Numbered from the stretch's first letter, positions 34,221-43,796 are shown. The stretch is DNA of 64,000 nucleotides from Pseudomonas sp. PB120 (GCF_009761815.1 NZ_RWIN01000149.1:33406-97405); one strand, 5' to 3'. Notes: a model not told the origin generated them from the sequence alone. Program-made: numbers and translations.

Positions 34221-36032
34221 TCAGGCTTCTTGCGGCACCAGCTTCAGCGGGATCTGCAAGGTAAACACCGCCCCCTTGCCCGGCCCGTCGCTGTGGGCAC
34301 TGAGGTGGCCATTCATCTCGATGGCAGCCAGGGCGCAGCTGTGCAGGCCGAAGCCGTGACCTTCCTTGCGGGTGGTAAACCCGTGGGCAAAGATGCGGGT
34401 CATGTTCTCCTCGGCGATGCCTTCGCCGTCATCCTTGACAAGTATTTGCAGGGTCGTGGCGTCGATGATTTTTATGCCGAGGGTCATTTGGCGCGGGCGT
34501 TTGCTCAGATCGGACATGGCGTATTTGGCGTTGCTGATCAGGTTGATCAGGATCAGCAACAACCGGTGTTTATCGCCCATGACCTGCGGCACGTCGCCGT
34601 AGTCCTTGACCACCATGACGTGGTGCCGGGTCAGGGCGCCAGCGTTCATGCGCAGGGCGTCCTCAAGCAGTTCGCTGATGTACAGCGGCTCCATCAGACT
34701 GTCGGCCCCCGCATAGGATTGCTGGGTAGAAACAATGTCCTTGATGTGGTCGACACTTCGACTCAGCTGGGCGAGTTCATCGGTCATGCCCTGTTGTTCC
34801 ACGGCAATGGCGTCTACCAACTGATTGAGATAACCGGGCAGCAACTTGCCTTTCGCATCCTGAGTGAGAAAGGTTCCGAGGTCGTCCCGATGATCGTTGA
34901 TCAACTGCATGGCTTTGCCCAACCCTTGCGCCTTGCTGGCGCGCAGTTTACGGCTCACCAGGTCGGCGGAGATGTTCACGCTGTTCAGCACATTCCCGAC
35001 GTTGTGCAGCACATTGGTCGCGATCTCGGCCATGCCGGCCTGGCGCGCGGTATCGAGCAGTTCGCCTTGGGTATCCCTCAGTTCCCGGGTGCGTTCTTCA
35101 ACGCGCAGCTCAAGATCGTCGTTGGCAGTCTTCAGCGCTTTGTTGACGCGATTGATCACTGTGACGCTGCGCATCAGTTGAATGGCCATGTACACCAGCA
35201 ACAACACCAGCAACGTTGAAAACACCAACATGTAAAAGTGATAGCGCTGATCGACCGCCACGGCCTGCTGCTGCTCGCTGTTCAGCAGGCGGGTGATGTC
35301 ATCCAGGCGTTCGGCCACCGGTATCGCTTCGATGTTGTCCAGCAAGCGGTTGACCACCGGTTGTTCCCGCAGAATCAACGCAATGTGGTTGCTCAGCACA
35401 TCGACCGGGCTGTGAAACTGTTCAGGCAAACGCTGCTGGTTGATGCCCAGCTTGTTCAACCCCACCAGGATTTCAGCAGCCTTGTCGTCAGAGGCGACCT
35501 GGGTGAATTCCAGGGTGCTGAGCACCAGGTCATAGGTGTCGGTGGCGATGTTCTGCAGTTGCAGTTTGTCGCCGTCCACCAGTTGGGCCAGGGGTTGCAG
35601 GATGTCATCCTCGCCGGTCGGCAGAAACGCCAGCGAGTTGCGCAAGACCGCATTGTGCGACTTGAACTGCTCCACCCGCCGGGTCTTTTCCTCGATGGCG
35701 CTCAGGTACGCATCATGGCTTGCGCGCCAGACCGGTGAATCGTTGCGACCGTGGTTGGACTCCATCGTGTCGAACCGTTCCCACAGTTGCGTCATCTCGG
35801 TCAGCGGCGTGACCAGTGGATCGTAGTTGTGGTTGGTGGAAATTCTGGCTTTGAGAATCTCGGTTTCCCATTGCGCATTCAGCTGCTTGATGCGCCCGAT
35901 CAGATCCCGGGATTCGGCGTAGGTTGTCGTCTGTGTCGAGCTGGACTTGAGGTACAGGAACAGCAGCGTCGAGGCCAGTATCAAGGCGACAAAACCGAGC
36001 AGCGCGAGGCTGCGGCGGCGGGACATTTTCAT
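34221..36032 (-). CDS. Membrane sensor histidine kinase with a large periplasmic helical domain
   Basis: A 603-residue kinase: TM1 (residues about 8-26), a roughly 220-residue periplasmic domain that is almost all helical (QLNAQWETEILKARISTNHN ... ILRNSLAFLPTG), consistent with a DAHL-type sensor, TM2 (about 255-277), a short coiled coil (NDDLELRVEERTRELRDTQ), the phosphoacceptor block ATNVLHNVGNVLNSVNI, and the HATPase with NLISNAKYAM, VKDDGEGIAEENMTR and GHGFGLHSCALAA. All kinase boxes are intact. ATG 36032 overlaps the peroxidase stop by four bases, so it is coupled to that gene. There is no receiver domain in the protein; the REC-GSDEF-EAL protein encoded first in this operon is the natural partner. 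Confidence 0.85.
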   Translation of the reverse strand: MKMSRRRSLALLGFVALILASTLLFLYLKSSSTQTTTYAESRDLIGRIKQLNAQWETEILKARISTNHNYDPLVTPLTEMTQLWERFDTMESNHGRNDSPVWRASHDAYLSAIEEKTRRVEQFKSHNAVLRNSLAFLPTGEDDILQPLAQLVDGDKLQLQNIATDTYDLVLSTLEFTQVASDDKAAEILVGLNKLGINQQRLPEQFHSPVDVLSNHIALILREQPVVNRLLDNIEAIPVAERLDDITRLLNSEQQQAVAVDQRYHFYMLVFSTLLVLLLVYMAIQLMRSVTVINRVNKALKTANDDLELRVEERTRELRDTQGELLDTARQAGMAEIATNVLHNVGNVLNSVNISADLVSRKLRASKAQGLGKAMQLINDHRDDLGTFLTQDAKGKLLPGYLNQLVDAIAVEQQGMTDELAQLSRSVDHIKDIVSTQQSYAGADSLMEPLYISELLEDALRMNAGALTRHHVMVVKDYGDVPQVMGDKHRLLLILINLISNAKYAMSDLSKRPRQMTLGIKIIDATTLQILVKDDGEGIAEENMTRIFAHGFTTRKEGHGFGLHSCALAAIEMNGHLSAHSDGPGKGAVFTLQIPLKLVPQEA

Positions 36033-36988
36033 AACGGTTTGCCTCCCCATTCACCGGTCAGGGTCTTGAGGAATGTGATGATCAGGCGTTTGTCTTCGGC
36101 AGTCGGAATGCGCCCCAGCTGGAACTTGAACATCACGTCCACCGCGTCTTCCAGGGTTGGCGCCGAGGCGTCGTGAAAGTACGGCGCGCTCACGGCAACA
36201 TTGCGCAAACTCGGGACTTTGAACACATGGCGGTCCTCTTCATCCCGGGTCACCAGGTAGCGCCCCAGGTCGGACTCGGTCGGCGTGCCCCGTGCCTTGA
36301 AGTAATCGCCCATGACTCCCAGCTTCTGGAACATGTTGCCGCCGATGTTCACCCCTTGGTGGCAGGCGATGCAGCCGTATTCCTTGAAACGCTGGTAGCC
36401 GTACTTTTCATCCGTCGTGAGGATGTCGGTGTTGCCTTGCAGGTATTGGTCGAAACGCGAGTTGGCGCTGATCAGCGTGCGCTCGTAGCTGGCCAGGGCG
36501 TTTTGCACATTACCCAGGGTCACGCCGTCCGGGTAGGCGTCACCGAACGACGTCTGATAGGCCGGGTCGGCGGACAGCGTCCGTACCACGTGTTCCCAGT
36601 TGCTGCCCATTTCATCGGGGCTCTGCACCACTTCGAACACCTGATCTTCGAGGGTGCGCGCGCGGCCATTCCAGAATTGCCGGAAGTTCAGGCTGGCGTT
36701 GAACACGCTGGGCGTATTGACCGCCACTGGAAGGCCGTTGAAGCCGATGGAAAACGCCTTGTTGTCGGCGCCGCCGCTTTCCAGTCGATGGCAACTGGCA
36801 CAGGACAGGCTGCCGTTGACCGACAAGCGGGGTTCGTTGAACAACAGCCGACCGAGTTCGACCCGTTGCGGATCGAGTTGTGGCACCGGTGGCAGTGGTT
36901 TGAGCGGTTCATCGAGCGGCGCGCCGAAGGCGCTCAGGCACAGGCCGAGCAGCGGCACCAGCAGCAGGCGGTGAAAGAAGGGCGACAT
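36029..36988 (-). CDS. Periplasmic di-haem cytochrome-c peroxidase / MauG-like protein
   Basis: A 319-residue secreted protein with two haem-binding motifs, CASCH (C63, C66, H67) and CIACH (C206, C209, H210). A signal peptide MSPFFHRLLLVPLLGLCLSA ends near residue 22. Other family blocks are LGRLLFNEPRLS, NTPSVFNASLNFRQFWNGRA, VFEVVQSPDEMG, and VPSLRNVAVSAPYFHDAS. Function is peroxide reduction or MauG-like oxidation of a protein. ATG 36988 has AAGG nine bases upstream; an alternative GTG at 37036 overlaps the upstream gene's stop and would place 16 extra residues before the signal. Middle gene of a three-gene operon between a c-di-GMP regulator and a sensor kinase. Confidence 0.9.
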   Translation of the reverse strand: MSPFFHRLLLVPLLGLCLSAFGAPLDEPLKPLPPVPQLDPQRVELGRLLFNEPRLSVNGSLSCASCHRLESGGADNKAFSIGFNGLPVAVNTPSVFNASLNFRQFWNGRARTLEDQVFEVVQSPDEMGSNWEHVVRTLSADPAYQTSFGDAYPDGVTLGNVQNALASYERTLISANSRFDQYLQGNTDILTTDEKYGYQRFKEYGCIACHQGVNIGGNMFQKLGVMGDYFKARGTPTESDLGRYLVTRDEEDRHVFKVPSLRNVAVSAPYFHDASAPTLEDAVDVMFKFQLGRIPTAEDKRLIITFLKTLTGEWGGKPL

Positions 36989-37032
36989 CGAGTGATGCCT
37001 TGAATGACGGCTGGCGGATCGTCGCGCATTGT

Positions 37033-38913
37033 TCACGTGGCGTTGAACGGCGGAGGTTCTACCGACTTCAGGTACTGCACGAAGGCCATCGGCTCCACAG
37101 GCTTGCTGAAGTAGTAACCCTGGCCTTCCTCGCAGTGGTGGGCCTTGAGGAAATCCAGTTGATCGAGGGTTTCAACCCCTTCGGCGATGATGCTCAGGTT
37201 GAGGCTACGGCCCAGGCTGATGATGGCGCTGACCAGGGCGGCATCATTGCTGTCGTTGCTCAAGCCACGAATGAACGATTGATCGATTTTCAGCACGTCG
37301 ATGGGAAACCGGCGCAGGTAACTCAGGCTGGAATAGCCGGTGCCGAAATCATCGATGGCCAGGCGCACCCCCAGGGCCTTGAGCCGGGTCAGGGCGTTCA
37401 CCGTGGTGTCGATGTTCTGCATCAACACGCCTTCGGTGATTTCCAGCTCCAGCAAGGCGGGGTCCAGGCCGGTTTGTGCGAGCGTCTGTTCCACACCGTC
37501 GACGAAGTCCCGCTGGCGAAAATCGATGGGCGACATGTTCACCGACATGCAGATCTTCGGCAGCCCTGCAGCCTGCCAGGCACAGGCTTGTCGACAGGCC
37601 TCGGCCAGCACCCATTTGCTCAATCGCACGATCAGGCCACTGTCTTCGGCGACCCCGATGAAGTCCGACGGGTACACCAGGCCAACCCCCGGTTTTTGCC
37701 AGCGAATCAATGCTTCCGCCCCGACCACCTGGCCGCTGCTCAGGTCCAGTTTTGGCTGGTAATGCAGGACAAATTCCTTGCGCTCAAGCCCCAGGCGAAT
37801 ACCCGTTTCAATGCTTTGCTGATCGCGGGCACGCTGATTCATTTCGTCGATGAAAAAGCTGAAGTCATCCGGGCCGACTTCCTTGATGTTGCGCATCGCG
37901 GTTTCGGCTTTTTTGATCAGATCGATGGCGTCCACGCCATCGTCGGGATAAATGCTGATGCCCAGGCTGGCGGTCACGCTCAGGTCGTGCCCGGCAATGT
38001 GTTGCGGCGCGCGGACGGCGTTCAACAGTTTTTCGGCGATGCCCCGGGTCTGCTGGGGGTGACGGATGTCGGCGAGGATCACCACGAATTCATCGGAGCC
38101 ATAGCGAAACACCGAGTCGGACTCGCGCACCGTCGCCACCAGGTTTTGCCCGACCTGCTTGAGGATCTCGTCACCGGCCGGATGGCCCAGGGCATTGTTG
38201 ATGCGTTTGAAGCGGTCCAGCCCCAGGAACATCACCGCCAGCTGTTTGTCGTGGCGGCGGGACAGGGCCAGGGACTGGTTCAAGCGGTCGCCGAGCAACG
38301 TGCTGTTCGGCAGTTCGGTCAATACGTCGTACTGCAACAGGTGCGACACCTTGAGCAATTCGTGGACCCGGGCCTCGATGGTCTGCTCCAGGCTCAGCAC
38401 TTTCATCGCCGCGTCCTGCGCCATCTGCCACTTCCAGGTCAGGGCGCTGGCCATCTGGCGGATTTCCAGGCTGTCGAAGGGTTTTTTCAGCACCAGCATC
38501 TGATCGCCGAATTCCAGCCGTTCGGCCATGGCCTCCCAGGAGTAATCCGAATACGCCGTGCACAGCGCAATTTGCAGGTGCGGGTCAGCTTTCCACAGCT
38601 GTTCGATGGTTTCCAGGCCATCCCAGCCAGGTGGCATGCGCATGTCGGTGAACACCAGGGCGTACGGGCGCCCTTCGGCCAACGCGCGCTGCACCAGTTC
38701 CAGCGCCTCCTGGCCCTGATAGGCCGAGTCGAGCTCAAACGTCAGCCGATCGGGTCGAAGCGTGCCGAACAACGCTTCTTCGGTATTGGCCAGGCTTTGC
38801 TCATCCTCGCTTTCCGGGCCGAGGATCTTGCGGAAGTCCTGATGAATGGAGGGTGTGTCATCGACGATCAGTATTCGCCGATTGGTCCGGGCCAGCAGCT
38901 TATTCACTGGCAT
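37033..38913 (-). CDS. Response regulator with GGDEF and EAL domains (c-di-GMP signalling)
   Basis: A 626-residue cytoplasmic protein. The REC domain (residues about 12-150) has RILIVDDTPS, the phospho-acceptor in ALVFTDMRMPP and LKKPFD; it is longer than usual between beta strands 1 and 3. The GGDEF domain shows the degenerate site YGSDEFVVI, while the EAL domain has AEALIRW, ITEGVLMQ, LAIDDFGTGYSSLSYL, LKIDQSFI and IAEGVET intact, so phosphodiesterase activity is likely and cyclase activity doubtful. It leads the operon with the di-haem peroxidase and the kinase. No helix-turn-helix. Confidence 0.9.
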   Translation of the reverse strand: MPVNKLLARTNRRILIVDDTPSIHQDFRKILGPESEDEQSLANTEEALFGTLRPDRLTFELDSAYQGQEALELVQRALAEGRPYALVFTDMRMPPGWDGLETIEQLWKADPHLQIALCTAYSDYSWEAMAERLEFGDQMLVLKKPFDSLEIRQMASALTWKWQMAQDAAMKVLSLEQTIEARVHELLKVSHLLQYDVLTELPNSTLLGDRLNQSLALSRRHDKQLAVMFLGLDRFKRINNALGHPAGDEILKQVGQNLVATVRESDSVFRYGSDEFVVILADIRHPQQTRGIAEKLLNAVRAPQHIAGHDLSVTASLGISIYPDDGVDAIDLIKKAETAMRNIKEVGPDDFSFFIDEMNQRARDQQSIETGIRLGLERKEFVLHYQPKLDLSSGQVVGAEALIRWQKPGVGLVYPSDFIGVAEDSGLIVRLSKWVLAEACRQACAWQAAGLPKICMSVNMSPIDFRQRDFVDGVEQTLAQTGLDPALLELEITEGVLMQNIDTTVNALTRLKALGVRLAIDDFGTGYSSLSYLRRFPIDVLKIDQSFIRGLSNDSNDAALVSAIISLGRSLNLSIIAEGVETLDQLDFLKAHHCEEGQGYYFSKPVEPMAFVQYLKSVEPPPFNAT

Positions 38914-39138
38914 GTGCGCAGACCGCCGAGAACATTGTGCGACGTTTTCATAGGGGCATCCTTTTCCCTGATCACCTGATCGAACGGGTACAGAATATGA
39001 ATCCGGGTGGACAGAGCATAGTCGTCACAGCGCAACTTCGCCTGGTGCAATTGCCCTAGGCGGCGGTCTTTTTCCAGGATGACGAAGAACCCGTCCCGTG
39101 GGATCCTTGCGCCTTTGACTCCAGGCCCCATCAGCACC

Positions 39139-39558
39139 ATGACCCTTGCCCCTCGCATCATCCATATCGCCGCCGCCCTGTTGATCGGCGATGACGGCCG
39201 CACCTTGCTGGTTCGCAAGCGCGGCACCGAAGCCTTCATGCAACCGGGGGGCAAGATCGAAGCCCATGAGCAGCCGGTTAATGCGTTGGCCCGGGAACTG
39301 GAAGAGGAACTGGGGCTGGTCATCGATCCGGCATGCGCCACTTATCTGGGGCAATTTTCAGCACCGGCAGCCAACGAGCCGGGGTTTATCGTCCAGGCCG
39401 AGCTTTTTCAGCTGACGGTTGGTGCAGACGTATCGCCCGCAGCGGAGATCGAAGAAGTGCGCTGGATCGACCCGGCGACCGACGGTGATGTCACCTTGGC
39501 GCCATTGACACGGGATCTGATCCTGCCGTTTTATCGAGCCTCGTTGGCGACTGCCTGA
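39139..39558 (+). CDS. NUDIX-domain hydrolase
   Basis: A 139-residue nucleoside-diphosphate-linked hydrolase. The NUDIX box (G-x5-E-x7-REUxEExGU) is complete: GGKIEAHEQPVNALARELEE followed by ELGL, at residues about 36-59. The ATG at 39139 gives the compact start MTLAPRIIHIAAALLI; an in-frame upstream start at 39079 has no better ribosome site. The 225-base gap before it, shared with the c-di-GMP regulator's promoter, contains nothing else I recognise. Substrate unknown; small housekeeping clean-up is plausible. The downstream GNAT gene is 26 bases away, so they are probably co-transcribed. Confidence 0.8.
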   Translation: MTLAPRIIHIAAALLIGDDGRTLLVRKRGTEAFMQPGGKIEAHEQPVNALARELEEELGLVIDPACATYLGQFSAPAANEPGFIVQAELFQLTVGADVSPAAEIEEVRWIDPATDGDVTLAPLTRDLILPFYRASLATA

Positions 39559-39584
39559 TTATTCTCGACGCACGGAGGACGGGC

Positions 39585-40088
39585 TTGAACATGTGGATTG
39601 AACGGCTGGACGCGAGTCACGCCCTGGACTATCGGGCGCTGATGCTTGAAGCCTATGACCTGCATCCACAGGCCTTTACCTCGAGTGTGCGCGAGCGCGC
39701 GGCGATGCCGCTGAGTTGGTGGGAATCACGCCTGACCAACAAGCTGGATGTGGTGTTCGGCGCGTTTGAGGAGGGGCGGTTGGCGGGTATCGTCGGCCTC
39801 GCTTTCGAACCTCGGGAAAAGGCACGGCACAAGGCGACGTTGTTTGGCATGTACGTGTCAGGCAACGTCCGGCAGCGAGGACTTGGGTATCAACTGGTGC
39901 AGGCGGCATTGACCGAAGCTCAGGCACATTCAGGCGTGAGGCTGATCCAGTTGACCGTCACCGCCGGCAACGACGCCGCGTTCAACCTGTACCGGCGTTG
40001 CGGCTTCATCCAGTTCGGCCTGGAACCGTTGGCGGTGCGCGTGGGCGAAGACTACTTCGACAAAATCCACATGTGGCGCGAACTCTAA
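39585..40088 (+). CDS. GNAT-family N-acetyltransferase
   Basis: A 167-residue acetyltransferase. The acetyl-CoA loop motif is LFGMYVSGNVRQRGLGYQLV (R/Q-x-x-G-x-G/A, residues about 86-105), with LIQLTVTAGNDAAFNLYRRC and GF-IQFGLE following. Substrate cannot be told. GGAGG at 39574-39578 is spaced six bases from TTG 39585 and twelve from ATG 39591; the first gives the better ribosome spacing and I report it, but ATG (two residues shorter) is possible. Probably co-transcribed with the NUDIX gene. Confidence 0.75.
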   Translation: MNMWIERLDASHALDYRALMLEAYDLHPQAFTSSVRERAAMPLSWWESRLTNKLDVVFGAFEEGRLAGIVGLAFEPREKARHKATLFGMYVSGNVRQRGLGYQLVQAALTEAQAHSGVRLIQLTVTAGNDAAFNLYRRCGFIQFGLEPLAVRVGEDYFDKIHMWREL

Positions 40089-40132
40089 GCCCAGCACAAT
40101 TCCTGTTCCATCAATGCAGGATCTGCCACCGT

Positions 40133-40160
40133 CATCGCGAGCAGGCTCGCTCCCACAGGG
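40133..40160. repeat. Single REP (CATCGCGAGCAGGCTCGCTCC)
   Basis: A lone REP with the GCGAGCAGGCTCGC core, between convergent GNAT and metR genes. No inverted partner nearby, though the core itself is palindromic and could terminate transcription. Confidence 0.8.
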
Positions 40161-40186
40161 GGCTATTCCACAGGGAAGGTGCGTTT

Positions 40187-41104
40187 TTAGCGGACGGCGC
40201 TGACACCATCCAGCGTCGAGAACGAGGTGTCCTTGGCTGTCAGCAAGAAGTCGCGCATGTACGGCGCGTCCAGCATGTCCGCGCGAATCGCCGCGTACAG
40301 CGTCGCAAACAAGCCTTTCTCGCCGAGCCGCTTGGCCTTCACGTAACCCCGCGAGCTGTATTCATGCAGCGCCCAATGCGGCATGCCGCACACGCCGCGT
40401 CCGCTGGCCACCAGTTGCATCATCATCACCGTCAGTTCCGAAGTGCGGACCTGCGCCGGTTCAATGTCGGCAGGTTCGAGGAAACGGGTGAAGATGTCCA
40501 GCCGATCGCGCTCCACCGGATAGGTGATCAGCGTTTCGGTGAGCAGGTCTTCCGGCACGATGAACGCCTTGCTCGCCAACTTGTGCTGGTTGGCCACCGC
40601 AAGCATCGCTTCATACGTGAACAGCGGCACGTAGGTGATCCCGGCCAGCTCCAGCGGGTCCGAGGTCACCACCAGGTCCAGGTCGCCACGGGCCAGGGCC
40701 GGTAGCGGCGCGAAGGCAAACCCGGACGCCAGGTCCAGCTCGACCTCCGGCCAGGCATCGCGGAACTGGTCGATGGTCGGCATCAGCCACTGGAAGCAAC
40801 TGTGGCATTCGATCGCCATGTGCAAGCGCCCGGCGGTGCCACCGGCCAAGCGTGCGATGTCGCGTTCGGCGCCGCGCAGCAACGGCAGGGTTGCGTCGGC
40901 CAGTTGCAACAGGCGCAAGCCGGCGCTGGTGAAGCGCACCGGTTTGGTCTTGCGCACGAACAGCGGCATGCCCATGCGCTCCTCCAGTTCTTTGAACTGG
41001 TGGGACAGGGCCGATTGCGTCAGGTGCAAACGGTCGGCGGCATCGACCAGGCTGTCGGCTTCGCGCAAGGCGTGCAGGGTCTTCAGGTGGCGGATTTCAA
41101 GCAC
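40187..41104 (-). CDS. metR: LysR-type regulator of methionine biosynthesis
   Basis: A 305-residue LysR-family activator that senses homocysteine and switches on metE. The N-terminal helix-turn-helix reads LEIRHLKTLHALREADSL, then TQSALSHQFKELEERMG and FVRKTKPVRFT, very close to E. coli MetR (IEVKHLKTLQAL ... QSALSHQF). I chose GTG 41104, with GGAG seven bases upstream, because it gives the canonical start VLEIRHLKTL; an in-frame ATG at 41161 would add 19 residues not found in MetR. It diverges from metE over 119 bases, the standard arrangement, and is expected to repress itself. Confidence 0.9.
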   Translation of the reverse strand: MLEIRHLKTLHALREADSLVDAADRLHLTQSALSHQFKELEERMGMPLFVRKTKPVRFTSAGLRLLQLADATLPLLRGAERDIARLAGGTAGRLHMAIECHSCFQWLMPTIDQFRDAWPEVELDLASGFAFAPLPALARGDLDLVVTSDPLELAGITYVPLFTYEAMLAVANQHKLASKAFIVPEDLLTETLITYPVERDRLDIFTRFLEPADIEPAQVRTSELTVMMMQLVASGRGVCGMPHWALHEYSSRGYVKAKRLGEKGLFATLYAAIRADMLDAPYMRDFLLTAKDTSFSTLDGVSAVR

Positions 41105-41223
41105 CGAATGGCTCCATGAGTAAAACTTGTGATCAACACGAAAAGGTTGAGTTTGTCTCATGTTGAGTGGGCTGTCGACAATGGCGCCATGTTTTACGCC
41201 AACTTTTAAGGGAGAAACTCACC
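41105..41223. promoter_or_regulatory. metR-metE divergent control region
   Basis: 119 bases shared by the two promoters. Two direct GTTGAG elements (around 41147 and 41163) and a TGATCA dyad lie in it, but a clear TGAA-N5-TTCA MetR box is not visible to me. No room for a cobalamin riboswitch. AAGGGAG near 41207 serves metE. Confidence 0.6.
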
Positions 41224-43533
41224 ATGGCGCTGGCCCACACACTTGGTTTTCCACGCATCGGCGCGGACCGTGAACTGAAAAAAGCCCTCGAATCCTACTG
41301 GAAGGGCGACCTCGATCAGGATGCGCTGCATAGCGTCGGCCTCCACTTGCGCGCCACGCACTGGCAATTGCAGAAAGACGCCGGCATCGACCTGTTGCCG
41401 GTCGGCGACTTCGCCTGGTACGACCAGGTGCTGACGCATTCCCTGGCCTTCGGTGTGATCCCCGAGCGTTTCGACAGCACCCGGGATGCTGGCGGCCTGC
41501 CAACCCTCGACACCCTGTTCGCCATGGCCCGGGGCGCCACGGCGAGCTGCTGCGGCGGCGACCATGGCCAGGCTCAATACGCTCAGGAACTGACCAAGTG
41601 GTTCGACACCAACTACCACTACCTGGTCCCGGAATTCACTGCTGATCAGTCCTTCAAACTGAGCTGGGAACAGCTGTTCGACGAAGTCGACGAAGCCAAA
41701 GCCCTCGGCCACACCATCAAGCCAGTGATCATCGGCCCGCTGACTTACCTGTGGCTGGGCAAGGCCAAAGGCAATTTCGACAAGCTCGACCTGCTGGAAC
41801 ACCTGCTGCCGGTCTACAACGAAATCCTCGGTCGCCTCGCAGCTCAAGGCGTGGAATGGGTGCAGATCGACGAACCGATCCTCACCCTGGACTTGCCGCA
41901 AACCTGGAAAAACGCCTTTGAACGGGCTTATCACATCCTACAGTACTCGCCGCTGAAAAAGCTGGTGGCGACCTACTTCAGCGGCCTGGAAGACAACCTC
42001 GGCCTGGCCGTCGGCTTGCCGGTGCAGGGTTTGCACATCGACGCGGTGCGTGCACCGGATCAACTGGGCCAGGTGCTGGATCGCCTGCCGACCTACAAGA
42101 TTCTCTCGGTGGGCCTGGTCAATGGCCGCAACGTCTGGCGTTGCGAACTGGAGCCCGTGCTCGCTCAATTGCAACCGGCTCAGGAACGCTTTGGCGACAA
42201 CCTGTGGGTCAGCAGTTCCTGCTCGCTGCTGCACAGCCCGGTGGACCTGGACCGTGAAGACTCACTCGATCCGGAACTCAAAAGCTGGCTGGCGTTTGCC
42301 GTGCAAAAGTGCGGCGAGATCGCCGTGCTGCGCGATGCCCTGAACGATCCGCAAGCGCCCAAGGTGCGTGCCGCGCTGGCCGAGAGCCGTGCAATCCAGG
42401 TCAGTCGCGCCGAGTCGCCGCGCATTCATAAGGCCGCCGTGCAAGCGCGGATCGCGGCCATCGGTGCGGCGGACAGCCAACGGCATTCGCCGTTTGCCCA
42501 GCGCATCGAACAACAACAGGCTCGTTTGAAGCTGCCGCCATTCGCGACCACCACTATCGGTTCGTTCCCGCAAACCGGCTCGATTCGCCTGGCACGTCAG
42601 GCCTTCAAGCAAGGCAAGCTGTCGGCCAACGATTACACCGACGCCATGCACAGCGAAATCCGTCACGCGGTGCAAGTCCAGGAACGGCTGGGCCTGGACG
42701 TGCTGGTCCACGGTGAAGCCGAACGCAACGACATGGTCGAATACTTTGCCGAGCAGCTTGATGGTTATCTCTTCACCCGTTTCGGCTGGGTGCAGAGCTA
42801 CGGCTCGCGCTGCGTCAAACCGGCGGTCATCTACGGTGACCTGAGCCGCCCGAATGCGATGACGGTCGACTGGATCACGTATGCGCAGGGCCTGACCGAT
42901 AAGGTCATGAAAGGCATGCTCACCGGTCCCGTGACCATGCTGATGTGGTCGTTCCCCCGGGAAGACGTCTCGCGCAAAATCCAGGCGCAACAGCTGGCGT
43001 TGGCCCTGCGTGACGAAGTGGTGGACCTGGAAAACGCCGGCATCAAAATCGTGCAGATCGACGAAGCCGCCTTCCGCGAAGGCTTGCCGCTGCGCCGGGC
43101 GCAATGGCAGGAATATCTGGACTGGGCGGTTGAAGCCTTCCGCTTGAGCGCCTCCGGTGTGCGCGACGAAACGCAGATCCACACCCACATGTGCTACAGC
43201 GAATTCAACGATGTGATCGAGGCCATCGCGGCGATGGACGCGGACGTGATCACCATCGAAACCTCGCGCTCGGACATGGAATTGCTGGAGGCCTTCGAGG
43301 CGTTCGACTACCCGAACGACATCGGTCCTGGCGTCTATGACATCCACTCGCCACGGGTGCCGGACACGGCGGAGATGGTCAAGTTGATGAGCAAAGCCGT
43401 GAAACGAATTCCGGCGCAGCGCTTGTGGGTGAACCCGGATTGCGGGCTGAAGACCCGGGCCTGGCCGGAGACTGAAGCGGCGCTGGTTAACATGGTGGCG
43501 GCGGCGCGGCAGTTGCGGAGTCAGTTGGCTTAA
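41224..43533 (+). CDS. metE: Cobalamin-independent methionine synthase
   Basis: Transfers the methyl group of 5-methyltetrahydropteroyl-triglutamate to homocysteine. It has 769 residues, near the usual 750-765 of MetE. The N-terminal half begins LAHTLGFPRIGADRELKKAL; the C-terminal barrel begins near FATTTIGSFPQTGSIRLAR and includes WVQSYGSRCVKPAVI, GPVTMLMWSFPRED and IVQIDEAAFREGLP. Zinc ligands are in HTHMCYSEF and NPDCGLKTR, both intact. ATG 41224 has AAGGGAG ten bases upstream. Activated by the divergently encoded MetR; the product also scavenges homocysteine when cobalamin is lacking. Confidence 0.97.
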   Translation: MALAHTLGFPRIGADRELKKALESYWKGDLDQDALHSVGLHLRATHWQLQKDAGIDLLPVGDFAWYDQVLTHSLAFGVIPERFDSTRDAGGLPTLDTLFAMARGATASCCGGDHGQAQYAQELTKWFDTNYHYLVPEFTADQSFKLSWEQLFDEVDEAKALGHTIKPVIIGPLTYLWLGKAKGNFDKLDLLEHLLPVYNEILGRLAAQGVEWVQIDEPILTLDLPQTWKNAFERAYHILQYSPLKKLVATYFSGLEDNLGLAVGLPVQGLHIDAVRAPDQLGQVLDRLPTYKILSVGLVNGRNVWRCELEPVLAQLQPAQERFGDNLWVSSSCSLLHSPVDLDREDSLDPELKSWLAFAVQKCGEIAVLRDALNDPQAPKVRAALAESRAIQVSRAESPRIHKAAVQARIAAIGAADSQRHSPFAQRIEQQQARLKLPPFATTTIGSFPQTGSIRLARQAFKQGKLSANDYTDAMHSEIRHAVQVQERLGLDVLVHGEAERNDMVEYFAEQLDGYLFTRFGWVQSYGSRCVKPAVIYGDLSRPNAMTVDWITYAQGLTDKVMKGMLTGPVTMLMWSFPREDVSRKIQAQQLALALRDEVVDLENAGIKIVQIDEAAFREGLPLRRAQWQEYLDWAVEAFRLSASGVRDETQIHTHMCYSEFNDVIEAIAAMDADVITIETSRSDMELLEAFEAFDYPNDIGPGVYDIHSPRVPDTAEMVKLMSKAVKRIPAQRLWVNPDCGLKTRAWPETEAALVNMVAAARQLRSQLA

Positions 43534-43562
43534 CGGATGTAGCGTCTGTTCGGACGCCATCG

Positions 43563-43666
43563 TCGGAACGCCGCCCGGAGCCGGCTCGCTCCCACATTGA
43601 ATCGGTGTCGTGCACACATTCTGTGATCGACATCAATCCAGGGTGGGAGTGAGCCTGCTCGCGATG
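43563..43666. repeat. Two REPs, one variant, after metE
   Basis: TCGGAACGCCGCCCGGAGCC followed by GGCTCGCTCCCACA (43563-43596) is a variant REP, and GTGGGAGTGAGCCTGCTCGC (43642-43662) faces it. The TCGGAACGCCGC block recurs inside the REP at 61903. Confidence 0.8.
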
Positions 43667-43796
43667 AACGATAACGCGGTCTTGAAAAATGACCGTTCAG
43701 CACTCTTCATCAAACTGTCACGCAACTGTGGCAGCGCGCTTGTACAAACTTCATCAGACTCGCGCTCTACTGGGGTTCTGCGTTTCGGTGTTTTTC

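Noticed and set aside
41105..41161. N-terminal extension of MetR from ATG 41161
   Set aside because: GTG 41104 has a better ribosome site and matches the MetR N-terminus.
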